A stretch of 64,000 nt of DNA from the NCBI GenBank assembly GCA_028284665.1, contig JANQRG010000006.1, forward strand, positions 1 through 64,000, read 5' to 3'. Position numbers and translations under genes: made by a program. Numbering within the stretch: position 1 is the stretch's first letter; every line of letters begins with the position of its first letter. A model generated the notes under the pieces. It ran no database searches and was not told the DNA's origin. It was given only the letters and a program-made list of their open reading frames with translations. This DNA comes from Croceivirga sp. (GTDB lineage Bacteria > Bacteroidota > Bacteroidia > Flavobacteriales > Flavobacteriaceae). Positions 37,840-47,085 of the stretch are shown piece after piece.

Positions 37840-38172
37840 ATGATATTGGTTTTTAAACATCTTTTTAGAAAGAACTATGTGGGACTCACCCTTTGGCCGT
37901 TCATCATAGTCAAGGAAAACATTTATAAGGAGGACACCGTCCTTATTAATCATGAAAAAATCCACCTAAAACAGCAGTTGGAATTACTGGTATTGCCATT
38001 TTATATCTGGTACATCGGTGAATGGTTGTTGCGTACGCTACTCTATTTGGACCGTTACCGGGCCTATCAAAACATTAGTTTTGAACGAGAGGCATTTGCC
38101 AATGAAAAGGATCTGGGCTATACAGAACGCAGAAAACCCTATAGTTTTTTAAATTACCTTACTCGACCATAA
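37840..38172 (+). CDS. Small membrane protein with HExxH motif
   Basis: A 110-residue conserved Bacteroidota protein. Residues 38-42 are HEKIH, a zinc-protease-type motif at the edge of a hydrophobic helix (LLVLPFYIWYIGEWLL, ~50-68). A conserved FEREAFANEK follows at 81-90 and offers a third acidic ligand (Glu84). The layout recalls the core of M56/M48 membrane metallopeptidases reduced to minimal size. Activity has not been shown to my knowledge. It is followed after 3 bases by the PLP deaminase gene. Confidence 0.75.
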   Translation: MILVFKHLFRKNYVGLTLWPFIIVKENIYKEDTVLINHEKIHLKQQLELLVLPFYIWYIGEWLLRTLLYLDRYRAYQNISFEREAFANEKDLGYTERRKPYSFLNYLTRP

Positions 38173-38175
38173 TCT

Positions 38176-39078
38176 GTGGAAGTAGTCAATCAAGAACTAC
38201 ATTTTCCTTGGTTAAAAGAAAAAGGTGTTTCCCTTTGGGTAAAACGAGAGGACCTTATCCATCCTGTGATTTCCGGGAACAAGTACCGAAAACTAAAATA
38301 CAACCTCCTGGAGGCTAAAAAGAGGAGAGCTAGTACGCTGTTAAGTTTTGGCGGAGCCTATTCCAATCATATTGCCGCACTGGCCTATGCCGGAAAGGAG
38401 GGTGGTTTCCGCACCGTTGGGGTGATCCGGGGGGAAGAGTTGCAGCAGCGCTGGCAGGACAATCCCACACTGAAGGCCGCAAAAGTACAGGGAATGGAGT
38501 TGCATTTCCTGTCCCGCGAAAATTACAGGAGAAAAGAGGAGGAGAAGGTGCTTTCCCAGTTGAAAGGGCAATTTGGCGAATTCTATCTTTTACCGGAAGG
38601 AGGTACTAATGCTCTTGCTGTAAAGGGTTGTGAAGAGATTTTGACGCCGGAAGATGCTATTTTTGATGCGATTTGTACCTGTGTGGGCACCGGAGGAACC
38701 CTGTCCGGATTGGCCAATGCGGCTCACCTGCACCAAAGGATTTTGGGGTTTCCTGTGCTGAAAGGGGAATATGTAAAGGATTCGATTCGTAACTTTGCTC
38801 AGAAGGAAAACTGGGATTTGGTTCCTGGGTTCCATTTTGGAGGCTATGCCAAAGTGAATACCAACTTGGTACAATTCATGAATCGTTTTAAAAAGCAGAC
38901 GGGGATTCAATTGGATCCTGTGTATACCGGAAAACTGTTTTTTGGATTGTTGGAGCTAATAAAACAGGATAAATTTGCACCCGGGACACGAATTTTAGCG
39001 ATCCATACCGGAGGGCTGCAAGGCATTGCAGGGATGAATGCTATATTGAAAAGGAAAAATTTACCGTTGATCTATTGA
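38176..39078 (+). CDS. PLP-dependent ACC deaminase/D-cysteine desulfhydrase-like enzyme
   Basis: A 300-residue fold-type II PLP enzyme starting at GTG 38176. The PLP lysine lies in VISGNKYRKLKYNLL, the phosphate-binding loop in CTCVGTGGTLSGLANA, and the substrate site in LLSFGGAYSNHIAALAYAG. The family releases ammonia and a keto acid from D-cysteine or 1-aminocyclopropane-1-carboxylate, and sequence alone does not decide between them. The GTG lies 3 bases after the previous stop, and its TGA overlaps the next ATG by one base, so the three genes form an operon. Confidence 0.88.
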   Translation: MEVVNQELHFPWLKEKGVSLWVKREDLIHPVISGNKYRKLKYNLLEAKKRRASTLLSFGGAYSNHIAALAYAGKEGGFRTVGVIRGEELQQRWQDNPTLKAAKVQGMELHFLSRENYRRKEEEKVLSQLKGQFGEFYLLPEGGTNALAVKGCEEILTPEDAIFDAICTCVGTGGTLSGLANAAHLHQRILGFPVLKGEYVKDSIRNFAQKENWDLVPGFHFGGYAKVNTNLVQFMNRFKKQTGIQLDPVYTGKLFFGLLELIKQDKFAPGTRILAIHTGGLQGIAGMNAILKRKNLPLIY

Positions 39079-39923
39079 TGATTACACGTTTTTTTGCCAC
39101 ATTATTGACAGTAACGCTTTTGGTGGGTTGTGGTGCCAAAAGGCGAAGTGCTTCAAAGGTTGTCCAGGGACAAAAGAAGACGGTGTATCAACCTAATTCC
39201 GGTCTGGAGGGCACTAAGGTTAAGAAATCCGAACTCTATCCCATGCCCGAGGATCCGGGCTACTTCAAGAAATTTCCTATCGCCTCTACCCAGGACTATA
39301 TTCAGGAGTTTGCCCAAATTGCGCAATACGAGATGCGTGCTTTTGGAATTCCCGCCAGCATTACTCTCGCCCAGGGAATACTGGAAAGTGGTTCAGGACG
39401 AGGGGAATTGACGCAAAAAACCAACAATCACTTTGGTATAAAATGTCATACCGGTTGGCAGGGCGACTTTGATTTTCACGATGATGATGCCAAGGGAGAG
39501 TGTTTCAGGAAGTACAATCATCCTATGTTCTCTTTCCGGGACCATAGCATTTTCCTGGCCTCCCGTTCCAGGTATCAGTTTTTATTCAATTATCGCAGGG
39601 ATGATTATAAAAAATGGGCGTATGGGTTAAAAAAAGCCGGGTACGCCACGGATAAAAGATATCCCCAGAAGTTGATTGCCCTTATCGATCGGTATGATCT
39701 GGACAAATTTGATAAGGAAGTGGTGGATGGCGGTCTGGAGACGGTTAGAAAGCCCAAGCAATACGAGGTTTTCACCCATGTAGTGGAACGAGGAGATACG
39801 TTATACGGGATTTCCAAAAAATACGCTATTTCCGTGGATGAGATCATGAAGCTGAACAATTTGGAGAGCACAAATATTGGGGTTGGCCAGCAACTGAATA
39901 TTAGGAAGCCGATAACAAGGTAA
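39078..39923 (+). CDS. Lipoprotein glucosaminidase with LysM domain
   Basis: A 281-residue peptidoglycan hydrolase. The ATG at 39078 overlaps the previous TGA by one base, and a TTG just before it is ignored. Lipobox LLVGC (Cys18). The GH73-type glucosaminidase domain (~75-215) has the catalytic Glu in LAQGILESGSGRGELTQKT and NNHFGIKCHTGW. A LysM wall-binding domain at ~235-280 reads VVERGDTLYGISKKYAISVD. It would cut glycan strands during division or growth at the outer membrane. Confidence 0.92.
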   Translation: MITRFFATLLTVTLLVGCGAKRRSASKVVQGQKKTVYQPNSGLEGTKVKKSELYPMPEDPGYFKKFPIASTQDYIQEFAQIAQYEMRAFGIPASITLAQGILESGSGRGELTQKTNNHFGIKCHTGWQGDFDFHDDDAKGECFRKYNHPMFSFRDHSIFLASRSRYQFLFNYRRDDYKKWAYGLKKAGYATDKRYPQKLIALIDRYDLDKFDKEVVDGGLETVRKPKQYEVFTHVVERGDTLYGISKKYAISVDEIMKLNNLESTNIGVGQQLNIRKPITR

Positions 39924-39927
39924 GAGC

Positions 39928-39960
39928 GAATCGGTTCTCGACTGCGCTCGAACTGACTTG
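39928..39960. repeat. Short REP-like palindromic repeat
   Basis: The gene-free stretch between the glucosaminidase and hemL holds GGTTCTCGACTGCGCTCGAA followed by CTGAC, an imperfect palindrome of the kind scattered through flavobacterial intergenic DNA. It shares the GGTTC...GAA-TGAC framework with the PAL elements at 56.3-57.1 kb. Confidence 0.45.
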
Positions 39961-40008
39961 CACCTTACAAAAATTCCTAATACAAAAGATTGATAATAAC
40001 GACATTCT

Positions 40009-41286
40009 ATGCGATACCAACGGAGCAGCGCGCTCTTTGCAGCAGCCAAAAAATACATACCCGGTGGGGTCAATTCCCCGGTCCGGGCCTTTAAAGCGGT
40101 AGGAGGAACACCCATTTTTGTGAAGCAAGCCAAAGGGGCTTACCTCTATGATGAAGATGATAATCAATACATTGATTATATCGCTTCCTGGGGGCCATTA
40201 CTCTTTGGACATGCCCATGAGCCTGTTCTGGAGGCTGTAGTGGCAAAAGCCCAAAAAGGGACTTCTTTTGGTATTCCCACAGAGATTGAGACGGAACTGG
40301 CAAAGCTTGCGGTACGAATGGTGCCTAATATCGACAAGATTCGCTTTGTAAACAGTGGTACTGAGGCCTGCATGAGTGCTGTGCGCTTAGCGCGTGGGTA
40401 TACCGGGAAAGATAAGATCATAAAATTTGCGGGCTGTTATCACGGCCATGCCGATGCTTTTCTCATACAGGCAGGTAGCGGTGCGATCACCTTTGGGAGT
40501 CCTAACAGCCCCGGGGTTACGCAAGGAACTGCAAAGGATACCTTGTTGGCTACCTATAATGATCTGGATAGTGTAAAGGCATTGGTGGCCGCGAATAAAG
40601 GAGAAATTGCGGGAATCATTTTAGAGCCGGTGGCGGGAAATATGGGCTGCATCATTCCAAGGGAAGATTTTATCCATGGCTTGCGGGAACTTTGTAGTCA
40701 GGAAGGTGTTTTGTTGCTATTTGATGAAGTGATGACCGGTTTCCGATTGGCAAAAGGAGGGGCACAAGAAGCATTGGGGGTAGTAGCTGATATCGTAATG
40801 TTTGGCAAAGTAATTGGCGGTGGGCTGCCCGTAGGGGCTTTTGCTGCCCGGGCCGATATTATGGGGCATCTTGCCCCGGAAGGACCCGTATACCAGGCAG
40901 GCACCCTAAGTGGTAATCCTTTGGCCATGAGCGCCGGATTGGCGATGCTAACTGAAATTGACCAAGATCCTGAAGTCTTTGAACGCCTGGCGCAAAAAAC
41001 GGAACATTTGCATAAGGGTATTGCCGAGGTGTTGCACCAAAAAGGCATTTCACATCAAATCAATCGTTTTGGCAGTATGATCTCTGTGCATTTTTGCGAG
41101 GAACCCGTTATCGATTTTGCGTCTTCAGCTAGCGGTAATAATGCCACATTTAAAAAATACTTCCACGGGATGTTGGATCAGGGGGTGTACTTGCCGCCAT
41201 CTGCCTTTGAAAGCTATTTTTTAAACGATGCTATCAGTTATGCGGATTTGGATAGAACCATTGAGGCCGTAAAGACGGTTTTTTAG
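40009..41286 (+). CDS. hemL: Glutamate-1-semialdehyde 2,1-aminomutase
   Basis: A 425-residue PLP enzyme that makes 5-aminolevulinate for heme synthesis. Visible motifs are [13 protein letters not shown] at the start, [29 protein letters not shown], and the PLP lysine in [14 protein letters not shown] (Lys267). Length is typical. Its TAG is interleaved with the stop codon of the convergent membrane protein gene (4-base overlap). Confidence 0.96.
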   Translation: MRYQRSSALFAAAKKYIPGGVNSPVRAFKAVGGTPIFVKQAKGAYLYDEDDNQYIDYIASWGPLLFGHAHEPVLEAVVAKAQKGTSFGIPTEIETELAKLAVRMVPNIDKIRFVNSGTEACMSAVRLARGYTGKDKIIKFAGCYHGHADAFLIQAGSGAITFGSPNSPGVTQGTAKDTLLATYNDLDSVKALVAANKGEIAGIILEPVAGNMGCIIPREDFIHGLRELCSQEGVLLLFDEVMTGFRLAKGGAQEALGVVADIVMFGKVIGGGLPVGAFAARADIMGHLAPEGPVYQAGTLSGNPLAMSAGLAMLTEIDQDPEVFERLAQKTEHLHKGIAEVLHQKGISHQINRFGSMISVHFCEEPVIDFASSASGNNATFKKYFHGMLDQGVYLPPSAFESYFLNDAISYADLDRTIEAVKTVF

Positions 41287-41729
41287 CCACTTTGCTTCTT
41301 AAAGTGCGCGTAAAAACTCGTAATAATCGCGAGGGAGGAAAAAAGGGTCATTACTGTTCCAGGAACAAAATTAACATACCCACCGAGGTCCAGGAACAAG
41401 AAATACCCCAAATCAGCAAGACCCCCTGTGATCGCGGCAAGAAAGATTGCATGCCTATTGCCTTTCCAGATGTAGAAAGCTGCCAGAAAAGTGACTAAAC
41501 CAATCCATAGCAGGTTAAAACCGTGCTGCCCGATAATGGCCCCGGCAGCTTTTGGATAGTCTATTTGTAAGGTTGCGGGATCAACTTTATCGGCAATACC
41601 GGACACTGAGACGGAGATGTCACCAGTCAATATTCCTTTCATGGTCATAATACCCGCAAAAATGTGAACTAGACCCCATACAATCCACAAGATGGCCGAA
41701 ATCCTTAACAACAATGATATTGTCTTCAT
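41283..41729 (-). CDS. Four-TM membrane protein of unknown function
   Basis: A 148-residue protein from the ATG at 41729 ([20 protein letters not shown]). The longer frame from 41777 adds a polar stretch and was not used. Four membrane segments are visible, with a polar loop after the first pair ([20 protein letters not shown]). I do not recognise the family. It follows a Crp/Fnr regulator on the same strand (70 bases) and may be its target. Confidence 0.65.
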   Translation of the reverse strand: MKTISLLLRISAILWIVWGLVHIFAGIMTMKGILTGDISVSVSGIADKVDPATLQIDYPKAAGAIIGQHGFNLLWIGLVTFLAAFYIWKGNRHAIFLAAITGGLADLGYFLFLDLGGYVNFVPGTVMTLFSSLAIITSFYAHFKKQSG

Positions 41730-41799
41730 TTGTATAGTCTTTTCCTCAAATATGAGATAAGGTGAGTAGGTATGCATTAACCTAGATTAAGAAATGCGC

Positions 41800-42270
41800 T
41801 CAGGTATTTCGAAGTTTTCCCGATTTGATCTTGCTAAGGGCTTCCGGGGTAATCCCAAGATACGAAGCGATCATGCATTGCGGTACCCGTTGTGCGATAT
41901 TTGGGTAGGTGGCGATGAAGTCCTCATAGCGATCAATAGCAGAAAAACTCATTAACATGATCACTCTTTTTTGCAACACGGACAGCCGTTTTATCAAAGG
42001 GGCTGCGTTCTGATGTTCTTTGGTGATATCCTTTTCGCGAACCTGGACAATCGAATCCTCCAGGGCATCGATAAACAATGTTGTGGGAATTTCCGGGTCA
42101 GTGCTGTCGGCAATAACCCAGCCTTCCGGGGCGAACATAAAGATGTGTTCTTTCCCGTTTTTATCAATGAGGTAACTTCGCAGCAAACCGGATCGTACCA
42201 CGTAGATCTTACTGCGCAATTCCCCTGACTTTTGTAGAATCTCACCTTTTTTTACCTGAAGGGGCTTCAT
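41800..42270 (-). CDS. Crp/Fnr-family transcriptional regulator
   Basis: A 156-residue regulator, short for the family: the N-terminal cyclic-nucleotide-binding-like barrel (MKPLQVKKGEILQKSGELRS, YVVRSGLLRSYLIDKNGKEH) is truncated at its front, and a compact C-terminal helix-turn-helix reads VPQCMIASYLGITPEALSKI. Such short Crp-like proteins are common in Bacteroidota. It is upstream of the four-TM protein gene on the same strand. Confidence 0.88.
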   Translation of the reverse strand: MKPLQVKKGEILQKSGELRSKIYVVRSGLLRSYLIDKNGKEHIFMFAPEGWVIADSTDPEIPTTLFIDALEDSIVQVREKDITKEHQNAAPLIKRLSVLQKRVIMLMSFSAIDRYEDFIATYPNIAQRVPQCMIASYLGITPEALSKIKSGKLRNT

Positions 42271-42371
42271 ATTTTAAAGATACGGATAAGAGATTAAGAA
42301 CCTTGGAAGGGGATTGGACGATGGCCGTCGAACCTAATCTATGACGAGTTTCGGGAGGAAGCCTTTCTTTA

Positions 42372-43763
42372 TTATTGACCTTTCCCTTTTAGTTCCTCAA
42401 AAGTAGCTGTGCTAACCCAGTAAATGTCCTGATTACTGGTGTAGAATAAATACTTGCCATCTTGGGTGACAAAGGGACAAAGCTCATGATGTTCAGTGTT
42501 GATTGCATCGCCCATGTTAACAGCTTCGGACCAGTTGCCATCAGCATTTTTAAAACTGATGTAGAGATCGCCTCTCCCATACCCTTCGGGTCGTATCCCA
42601 CAAAATATGAGATAAGACTCCTCAGGATCGACAAAAACATCGGCTTCATAAGCTTGTGTATTCACGGCATCTCCTAACCGGACCGCCTTTTGAAACACTC
42701 CCTTGGTAAATTTTGAGTAATAGATGTCATAATCGGAAGGTTTCCGTTCATCGGGGGCGTCCTGATTTGATGAAAAATAGAGCGTTCCATCAGCTGTAAA
42801 GGAAATATAATATTCATTGGCATCGGAGTTGATGTAAGGACCCACATTAATAGGTGCTGACCATCCGTTGTCGGTACGCTCCACGTACCAGATGTCCTGA
42901 TCTTTCAGATCTCCTTGTCCGTCCATCGGCCTTTTAGAAATAAAATACAATCTATCTTCATTAGGGGAAAGGAAAGGATCGTTATACCCATAACGTGAAT
43001 GGGACAGTAAGGTTTCAGGTGGAGTCCATGTAGTACCTACCATTTGGGAATATCGAATTTCATTTTTTCCATTGACATCTACTCCATAGTAAAACTCAGT
43101 GCCTGAGGCATTAAAAACGGATCCAAATTCAGATTCTTCCGTAGAAACGAAGTTTGGGGCAAATACTTTTGGAATCAGTGTAGGGGGCTGTTGTCCCATA
43201 TAGGAACCTTCAAGAGATATTTTTCGAACCAGATCTTCGTTTGCGCCATTAGCAATAAGCCACCTTGCAATAGCTTCGGCTTTGGTGCGAAGTGCAATTT
43301 CCAACGGGGTACTCCCTCTGCTGTTTCGGGCATTGATATCTACGTTGCTGGCAATTAACTTTTCCACAAAGGCAAGGTCTTTATTTAAGATGGCGCGTTC
43401 TATCAAAGCAGCTCCCTCCTGATACGTCCAACCCGTATCCTCCTGCAATGCGACCAGCCGGTCAAACAAGTCAGAATTTTTGAACCGTACCGCCATATAT
43501 AATGGCGTCCTTCCTTCGTTATCCCGACTGTTAGTGGTTATGCCTTTGGTAACTAACAAATCAACTACTTCTTTTTTATCGCAGGCCACCGCCCAATGCA
43601 ACAGGGATCTACCCCGGTTGTCCTGGGTATTTATTGTAGTTTCCCGAAGCAAGCTATCTAATCGGGCAATATTGCCTTGGCAGGCGGTTCTGTAGATACT
43701 TTGTGCCGTGGTAGCGCCGGGCAAAGCTAAAAGCAGTAGTACGGCGAAAAGTATATTCCTCAT
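42372..43763 (-). CDS. Secreted ankyrin-repeat protein with PD40 propeller
   Basis: A 463-residue protein from the ATG at 43763 (MRNILFAVLLLLALPGATTA). The longer frame from 43793 starts before the signal peptide. After export, residues ~25-190 hold about five ankyrin repeats (GRSLLHWAVACDKKEVVDLL, GRTPLYMAVRFK, GSTPLEIALRTK). Residues ~205-460 hold WD40-like PD40 repeats (LYFISKRPMDGQGD, YEADVFVDPEESYLIFCG). Ankyrin repeats outside the cytoplasm joined to a propeller are unusual. The protein probably mediates envelope protein contacts. It is transcribed alone. Confidence 0.8.
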   Translation of the reverse strand: MRNILFAVLLLLALPGATTAQSIYRTACQGNIARLDSLLRETTINTQDNRGRSLLHWAVACDKKEVVDLLVTKGITTNSRDNEGRTPLYMAVRFKNSDLFDRLVALQEDTGWTYQEGAALIERAILNKDLAFVEKLIASNVDINARNSRGSTPLEIALRTKAEAIARWLIANGANEDLVRKISLEGSYMGQQPPTLIPKVFAPNFVSTEESEFGSVFNASGTEFYYGVDVNGKNEIRYSQMVGTTWTPPETLLSHSRYGYNDPFLSPNEDRLYFISKRPMDGQGDLKDQDIWYVERTDNGWSAPINVGPYINSDANEYYISFTADGTLYFSSNQDAPDERKPSDYDIYYSKFTKGVFQKAVRLGDAVNTQAYEADVFVDPEESYLIFCGIRPEGYGRGDLYISFKNADGNWSEAVNMGDAINTEHHELCPFVTQDGKYLFYTSNQDIYWVSTATFEELKGKGQ

Positions 43764-43852
43764 GTAGTTCGTGATTTTGGTGAAAGGGACCACGAAAAGA
43801 TAAGACTATTTTGGATTGCTCCGAACCAGCCCGCCCGGCTCGGAATACCATT

Positions 43853-44566
43853 TTATGATGATTTTAACCGATACTGATACGGATTGCTACCTGGCGTTTC
43901 TTTTTTAAGCTTGGGGAGCCGCTCAAACAATCCTGTGGCGAGCATTTTTTTTTGAAAACGGCTTCGATCCAGGTTTTCCTGCAGTATGGTTTGATGCAGT
44001 TGATGCAATTCGGGCATCGTGAATTCAGGGGGTAGGAGATTATAGGTTAAGTGTTCCCGTTGCACGTCTTCCTTTAGTCGTTTACGTGCAGCATCCACAA
44101 TACGACCATGGTCCATCCAAAACGGCGGTGAAGCATCGAACGAAAACCATTCAGCCGCCTCATCAAATACTCCGGGTACCGGATGCGTAGTAGCAATATC
44201 AACCAGAGAGTAATAGGCCAGGGTCACAAATCGATGGTTGATCCAATACTCTTCCCGCCAGGGGAAATTCTTTTTTAGAAAAAACTGGCGAAACTCCTCG
44301 GAAAAACTACGCTGAGGTCCCCCAAACACGTCCAGGAACTTAAAATGAGGGTCGTTCAAACCGGTACGCTCTTTCAGGATACGAACTACCGCATCATCCA
44401 CAGACTCCTCTCTTCCGATATAGCCTCCGGGTAAGGCCCATTTATCGTCCAGTTGCAGGAGCAAACATTTGAGCGTCCCCTCTTCATACCCAATAACGAC
44501 CAGGTCTATAGAAAGGTTAGGTAAGAAATAATCAGTACCGTGGTCCAACAATTTTTGCATATCCAT
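43853..44566 (-). CDS. Nudix-domain transcriptional regulator (NrtR/AraR-like)
   Basis: A 237-residue protein from the ATG at 44566 (MDMQKLLDHG). The longer frame to 44602 runs through the promoter. Residues ~15-150 form a Nudix fold whose box is degenerate (GGYIGREESVDDAVVRILKE, where the catalytic REL position reads RIL), so hydrolysis is unlikely. Residues ~155-237 form a winged helix (TYNLLPPEFTMPELHQLHQT, FQKKMLATGLFERL). Bacteroidota regulators of this build control arabinose or xylose use. It is divergent from GH3, with two palindromic operators between them. One operator lies inside its own promoter, indicating autoregulation. Confidence 0.88.
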   Translation of the reverse strand: MDMQKLLDHGTDYFLPNLSIDLVVIGYEEGTLKCLLLQLDDKWALPGGYIGREESVDDAVVRILKERTGLNDPHFKFLDVFGGPQRSFSEEFRQFFLKKNFPWREEYWINHRFVTLAYYSLVDIATTHPVPGVFDEAAEWFSFDASPPFWMDHGRIVDAARKRLKEDVQREHLTYNLLPPEFTMPELHQLHQTILQENLDRSRFQKKMLATGLFERLPKLKKETPGSNPYQYRLKSS

Positions 44567-44570
44567 ACAA

Positions 44571-44578
44571 CAAAAATA
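44571..44578 (-). promoter_or_regulatory. -7 promoter box of the Nudix regulator gene
   Basis: On the minus strand TATTTTTG is an exact TAnnTTTG match, ending 4 bases before the ATG at 44566. A TTG about 21 bases upstream serves as -33 element. Operator 1 (44582-44604) lies between and over these elements. Confidence 0.6.
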
Positions 44579-44581
44579 GCA

Positions 44582-44604
44582 TTTTGTGTCAATTTGCCAC
44601 AAAA
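44582..44604. promoter_or_regulatory. Operator 1, palindrome between Nudix regulator and GH3
   Basis: TTTTGTG ... CACAAAA with the inner part CAAtTTG forms a 23-bp palindrome with one mismatched pair, centred at 44593. It overlaps the regulator promoter. It shares TTGTGTCAA with operator 2, whose centre is 32 bp away (three helical turns). Confidence 0.65.
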
Positions 44605-44610
44605 AAGAAT

Positions 44611-44618
44611 TATATTTG
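44611..44618 (+). promoter_or_regulatory. -7 promoter box of the GH3 gene
   Basis: TATATTTG is an exact TAnnTTTG match, 26 bases before the GH3 ATG (44645). Its last three bases are part of operator 2, so a bound repressor would block the promoter. Confidence 0.6.
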
Positions 44619-44634
44619 TGTCAAACCGACACAA
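44616..44634. promoter_or_regulatory. Operator 2, palindrome TTGTGTC-N5-GACACAA
   Basis: A perfect 7-bp inverted repeat with a 5-base spacer, centred at 44625, overlapping the GH3 -7 box and start region. With operator 1 it defines a likely consensus TTGTGTCAA-n-GACACAA for the adjacent Nudix-type regulator. Confidence 0.7.
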
Positions 44635-44644
44635 TAATATTATC

Positions 44645-47071
44645 ATGAAAAGAATACTACGACTTATTCTTAAGATTTTAGGCGTGCTCTTACTGCTGCT
44701 ACTCCTGGCAGGCTTTTTGGGCTGGCGCTATTTTAACAAGACCTTCCTGGATTTTGAAGGGGAGTATACTGAGCAATTGGAGTTTGCCGAGCGCTCTCAG
44801 GATGGCTATGCCTATTGGGATAGAAATGCAAATGGCATTTTGGATGTCTATGAGGACGACCGTCAGTCTATTGATGCACGGATTGCAGATGTGCTTTCGC
44901 AAATGACCTTAGAGGAAAAGATCCACCTATTGAAAGGCTCGGGTATTGCCTCTGCTATGGGTAGAGTAGAGCCAGGAACAGGCATTCCCGGAGCAGTGGG
45001 GACTATAGTGCCCACCCCCCGATTAGGCCTTCCTACTGTGTATTTATCCGATGGACCGGCGGGATTGCGGATACTTCCCACTCGGGAAGGGGAAGATAGA
45101 ACCTATTACTGCACGGCCTTTCCCATTGCCACCCTGTTGGCATCTACCTGGAATGAAAATCTGGTATACGAAGTTGGGAATGCGATGGGGACTGAAGCCC
45201 TGGAATATGGGATTGATGTCATCCTTGGCCCGGGCGCTAACATCCACAGGCATCCGTTGTGTGGGCGAAATTTTGAATATTTCTCCGAAGACCCGCTGTT
45301 AACCGGGTTTATGGGGGCGGCAATTGTGAATGGTATTGAATCCAATGGCGTGGGTACTTCAGTAAAACATTACGTGGCGAACAACCAGGAAACCGAACGT
45401 TTCATAAACGATGTAAGGGTTTCCGAACGTGCCATGCGTGAGATCTACCTGAAAGGTTTTGAGCACATTGTGAAAAAGGCCCAGCCCTGGACCATTATGT
45501 CCTCTTACAACAAGGTTAATGGCACCTATACTTCGGAAAGTAAGTACTTGTTGACTGATGTCTTACGGGACGACTGGGGCTTTGAGGGGCTTGTAATGAC
45601 TGATTGGTTTGGGGGTAGTAACGCTCCGGCTCAGATCAGCGCTGGAAACGATCTGCTGGAACCCGGAACAAAACGGCAATGGAAGGCCTTAACCAAAGCT
45701 GCTGAAAACGGAGAACTGTCCGAAGCAGACATTGACAGGGCTGCCAGTCGGATCCTTAGGTTAATTTTCACCTCAAAGAAAATGCAAAACTACAGCTATG
45801 GGAATAATCCTGATTTGGAAGCTCACGCTGCCGTCACCCGTCAGTCCGCTGCCGAGGGGATAGTGCTACTTAAGAATGAAAACGCCTTACCATTAAACAC
45901 CGGGCAAAATGTTGCTTTATTGGGGGTTACCTCCTATGGGTTTATTGCCGGCGGAACAGGCTCAGGTGATGTAAACGAAGCGTACACGGTTTCCTTAGAG
46001 GAAGGCTTAACCAATACCGGGTTTGTGATCAATACCGCTGCAAAAAATGCGTTTGAAGCACATAAAGCCGCCAATCCTGAAGGTTTTAAAAAACCGGAAG
46101 GTATGGATGCTATATTCAATCCATTTACCCCACCGGAGATTGCCTATACCGAGGTACAACTCAAGGAAATTGTAGCCAGTGCTGATGTCGGGATCTTTAC
46201 CCTGGGTAGAAATGCGGGTGAAGGCGGGGACCGTTATGAAAAAGACGATTTTCTACTTTCGGAATTGGAACAGGACATGCTACAAGCTACAAGTGAGGCC
46301 TTTAAAGCAGCAGGGAAACAGCTGATCGTGGTAATGAACATTGGTGGGGTTGTAGAAACGGCTTCCTGGAAGGATAAAGCCGATGCCATTGTACTTGCCT
46401 GGCAAGGAGGGCAGGAAGGGGGCAATTCGGTGGCTGATATTTTAAGTGGAGCGGTTAACCCCAGCGGAAAACTGCCCATGACGTTTCCGGTGAACCTTGG
46501 AGACCACGCCTCCCATGCAAACTTTCCGGAAGCCGGGGAACATTTATCTGCGGTCGGGATGTTAAGCGGCCTCGTTTTTCCACCTGAAGAACTTCCGGAA
46601 GACGAAAAAGTACGGAATGAGGATTACACCTATTACGATGAAGGGGTGTATGTCGGTTATCGTCATTTTGACAAAGCGGGGCTAGAAGTGTCCTATCCTT
46701 TCGGCTTTGGTTTATCCTATTCCAGTTTTGAGTATGGCCCTATGGAACTACGAATGGAAAATGATACGATACATGTGGCATTGACCGTACAAAACACCGG
46801 CCAGTTGCCCGGAAAAGAAGTGGTGCAACTCTACACCGAAAAAGTAAATTCCGCTATCGACCGTCCGTTGCAGGAACTTAAAGCGTTTACCAAAACAAGA
46901 TCTCTTGAACCTGAAGCTGTGGATAGCCTTTGGCTACGTATTCCGGTAAAAGAATTACAGTACTGGGATGAAAACAAAAACGACTGGACGCTGGAAAAAG
47001 GTAAATATAATGTCAGGGTAGGAGCTTCCTCTAGAGACATTCGTCAGAGTGCTGAGGTGGAGGTAGAGTGA
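44645..47071 (+). CDS. GH3-family beta-glycosidase, membrane-anchored
   Basis: An 808-residue glycoside hydrolase from the ATG at 44645 (MKRILRLILKILGV). The open frame extends to 44540 through the operators and is not coding there. A hydrophobic N-terminal segment (~8-27) exports or anchors it. The catalytic domain has the nucleophile in GLVMTDWFGG (Asp320) and the substrate site in VGTSVKHYVANNQETER. Next comes the GH3 C-terminal domain (GNSVADILSGAVNPSGKLPM) and a fibronectin-III-like end (LYTEKVNSAIDRPLQELKAF). GH3 enzymes release glucose, xylose or arabinose from oligosaccharides. Control by the Nudix regulator suggests a pentose or glucoside substrate. Confidence 0.93.
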   Translation: MKRILRLILKILGVLLLLLLLAGFLGWRYFNKTFLDFEGEYTEQLEFAERSQDGYAYWDRNANGILDVYEDDRQSIDARIADVLSQMTLEEKIHLLKGSGIASAMGRVEPGTGIPGAVGTIVPTPRLGLPTVYLSDGPAGLRILPTREGEDRTYYCTAFPIATLLASTWNENLVYEVGNAMGTEALEYGIDVILGPGANIHRHPLCGRNFEYFSEDPLLTGFMGAAIVNGIESNGVGTSVKHYVANNQETERFINDVRVSERAMREIYLKGFEHIVKKAQPWTIMSSYNKVNGTYTSESKYLLTDVLRDDWGFEGLVMTDWFGGSNAPAQISAGNDLLEPGTKRQWKALTKAAENGELSEADIDRAASRILRLIFTSKKMQNYSYGNNPDLEAHAAVTRQSAAEGIVLLKNENALPLNTGQNVALLGVTSYGFIAGGTGSGDVNEAYTVSLEEGLTNTGFVINTAAKNAFEAHKAANPEGFKKPEGMDAIFNPFTPPEIAYTEVQLKEIVASADVGIFTLGRNAGEGGDRYEKDDFLLSELEQDMLQATSEAFKAAGKQLIVVMNIGGVVETASWKDKADAIVLAWQGGQEGGNSVADILSGAVNPSGKLPMTFPVNLGDHASHANFPEAGEHLSAVGMLSGLVFPPEELPEDEKVRNEDYTYYDEGVYVGYRHFDKAGLEVSYPFGFGLSYSSFEYGPMELRMENDTIHVALTVQNTGQLPGKEVVQLYTEKVNSAIDRPLQELKAFTKTRSLEPEAVDSLWLRIPVKELQYWDENKNDWTLEKGKYNVRVGASSRDIRQSAEVEVE

Positions 47072-47085
47072 TTAAACTTTGGATT

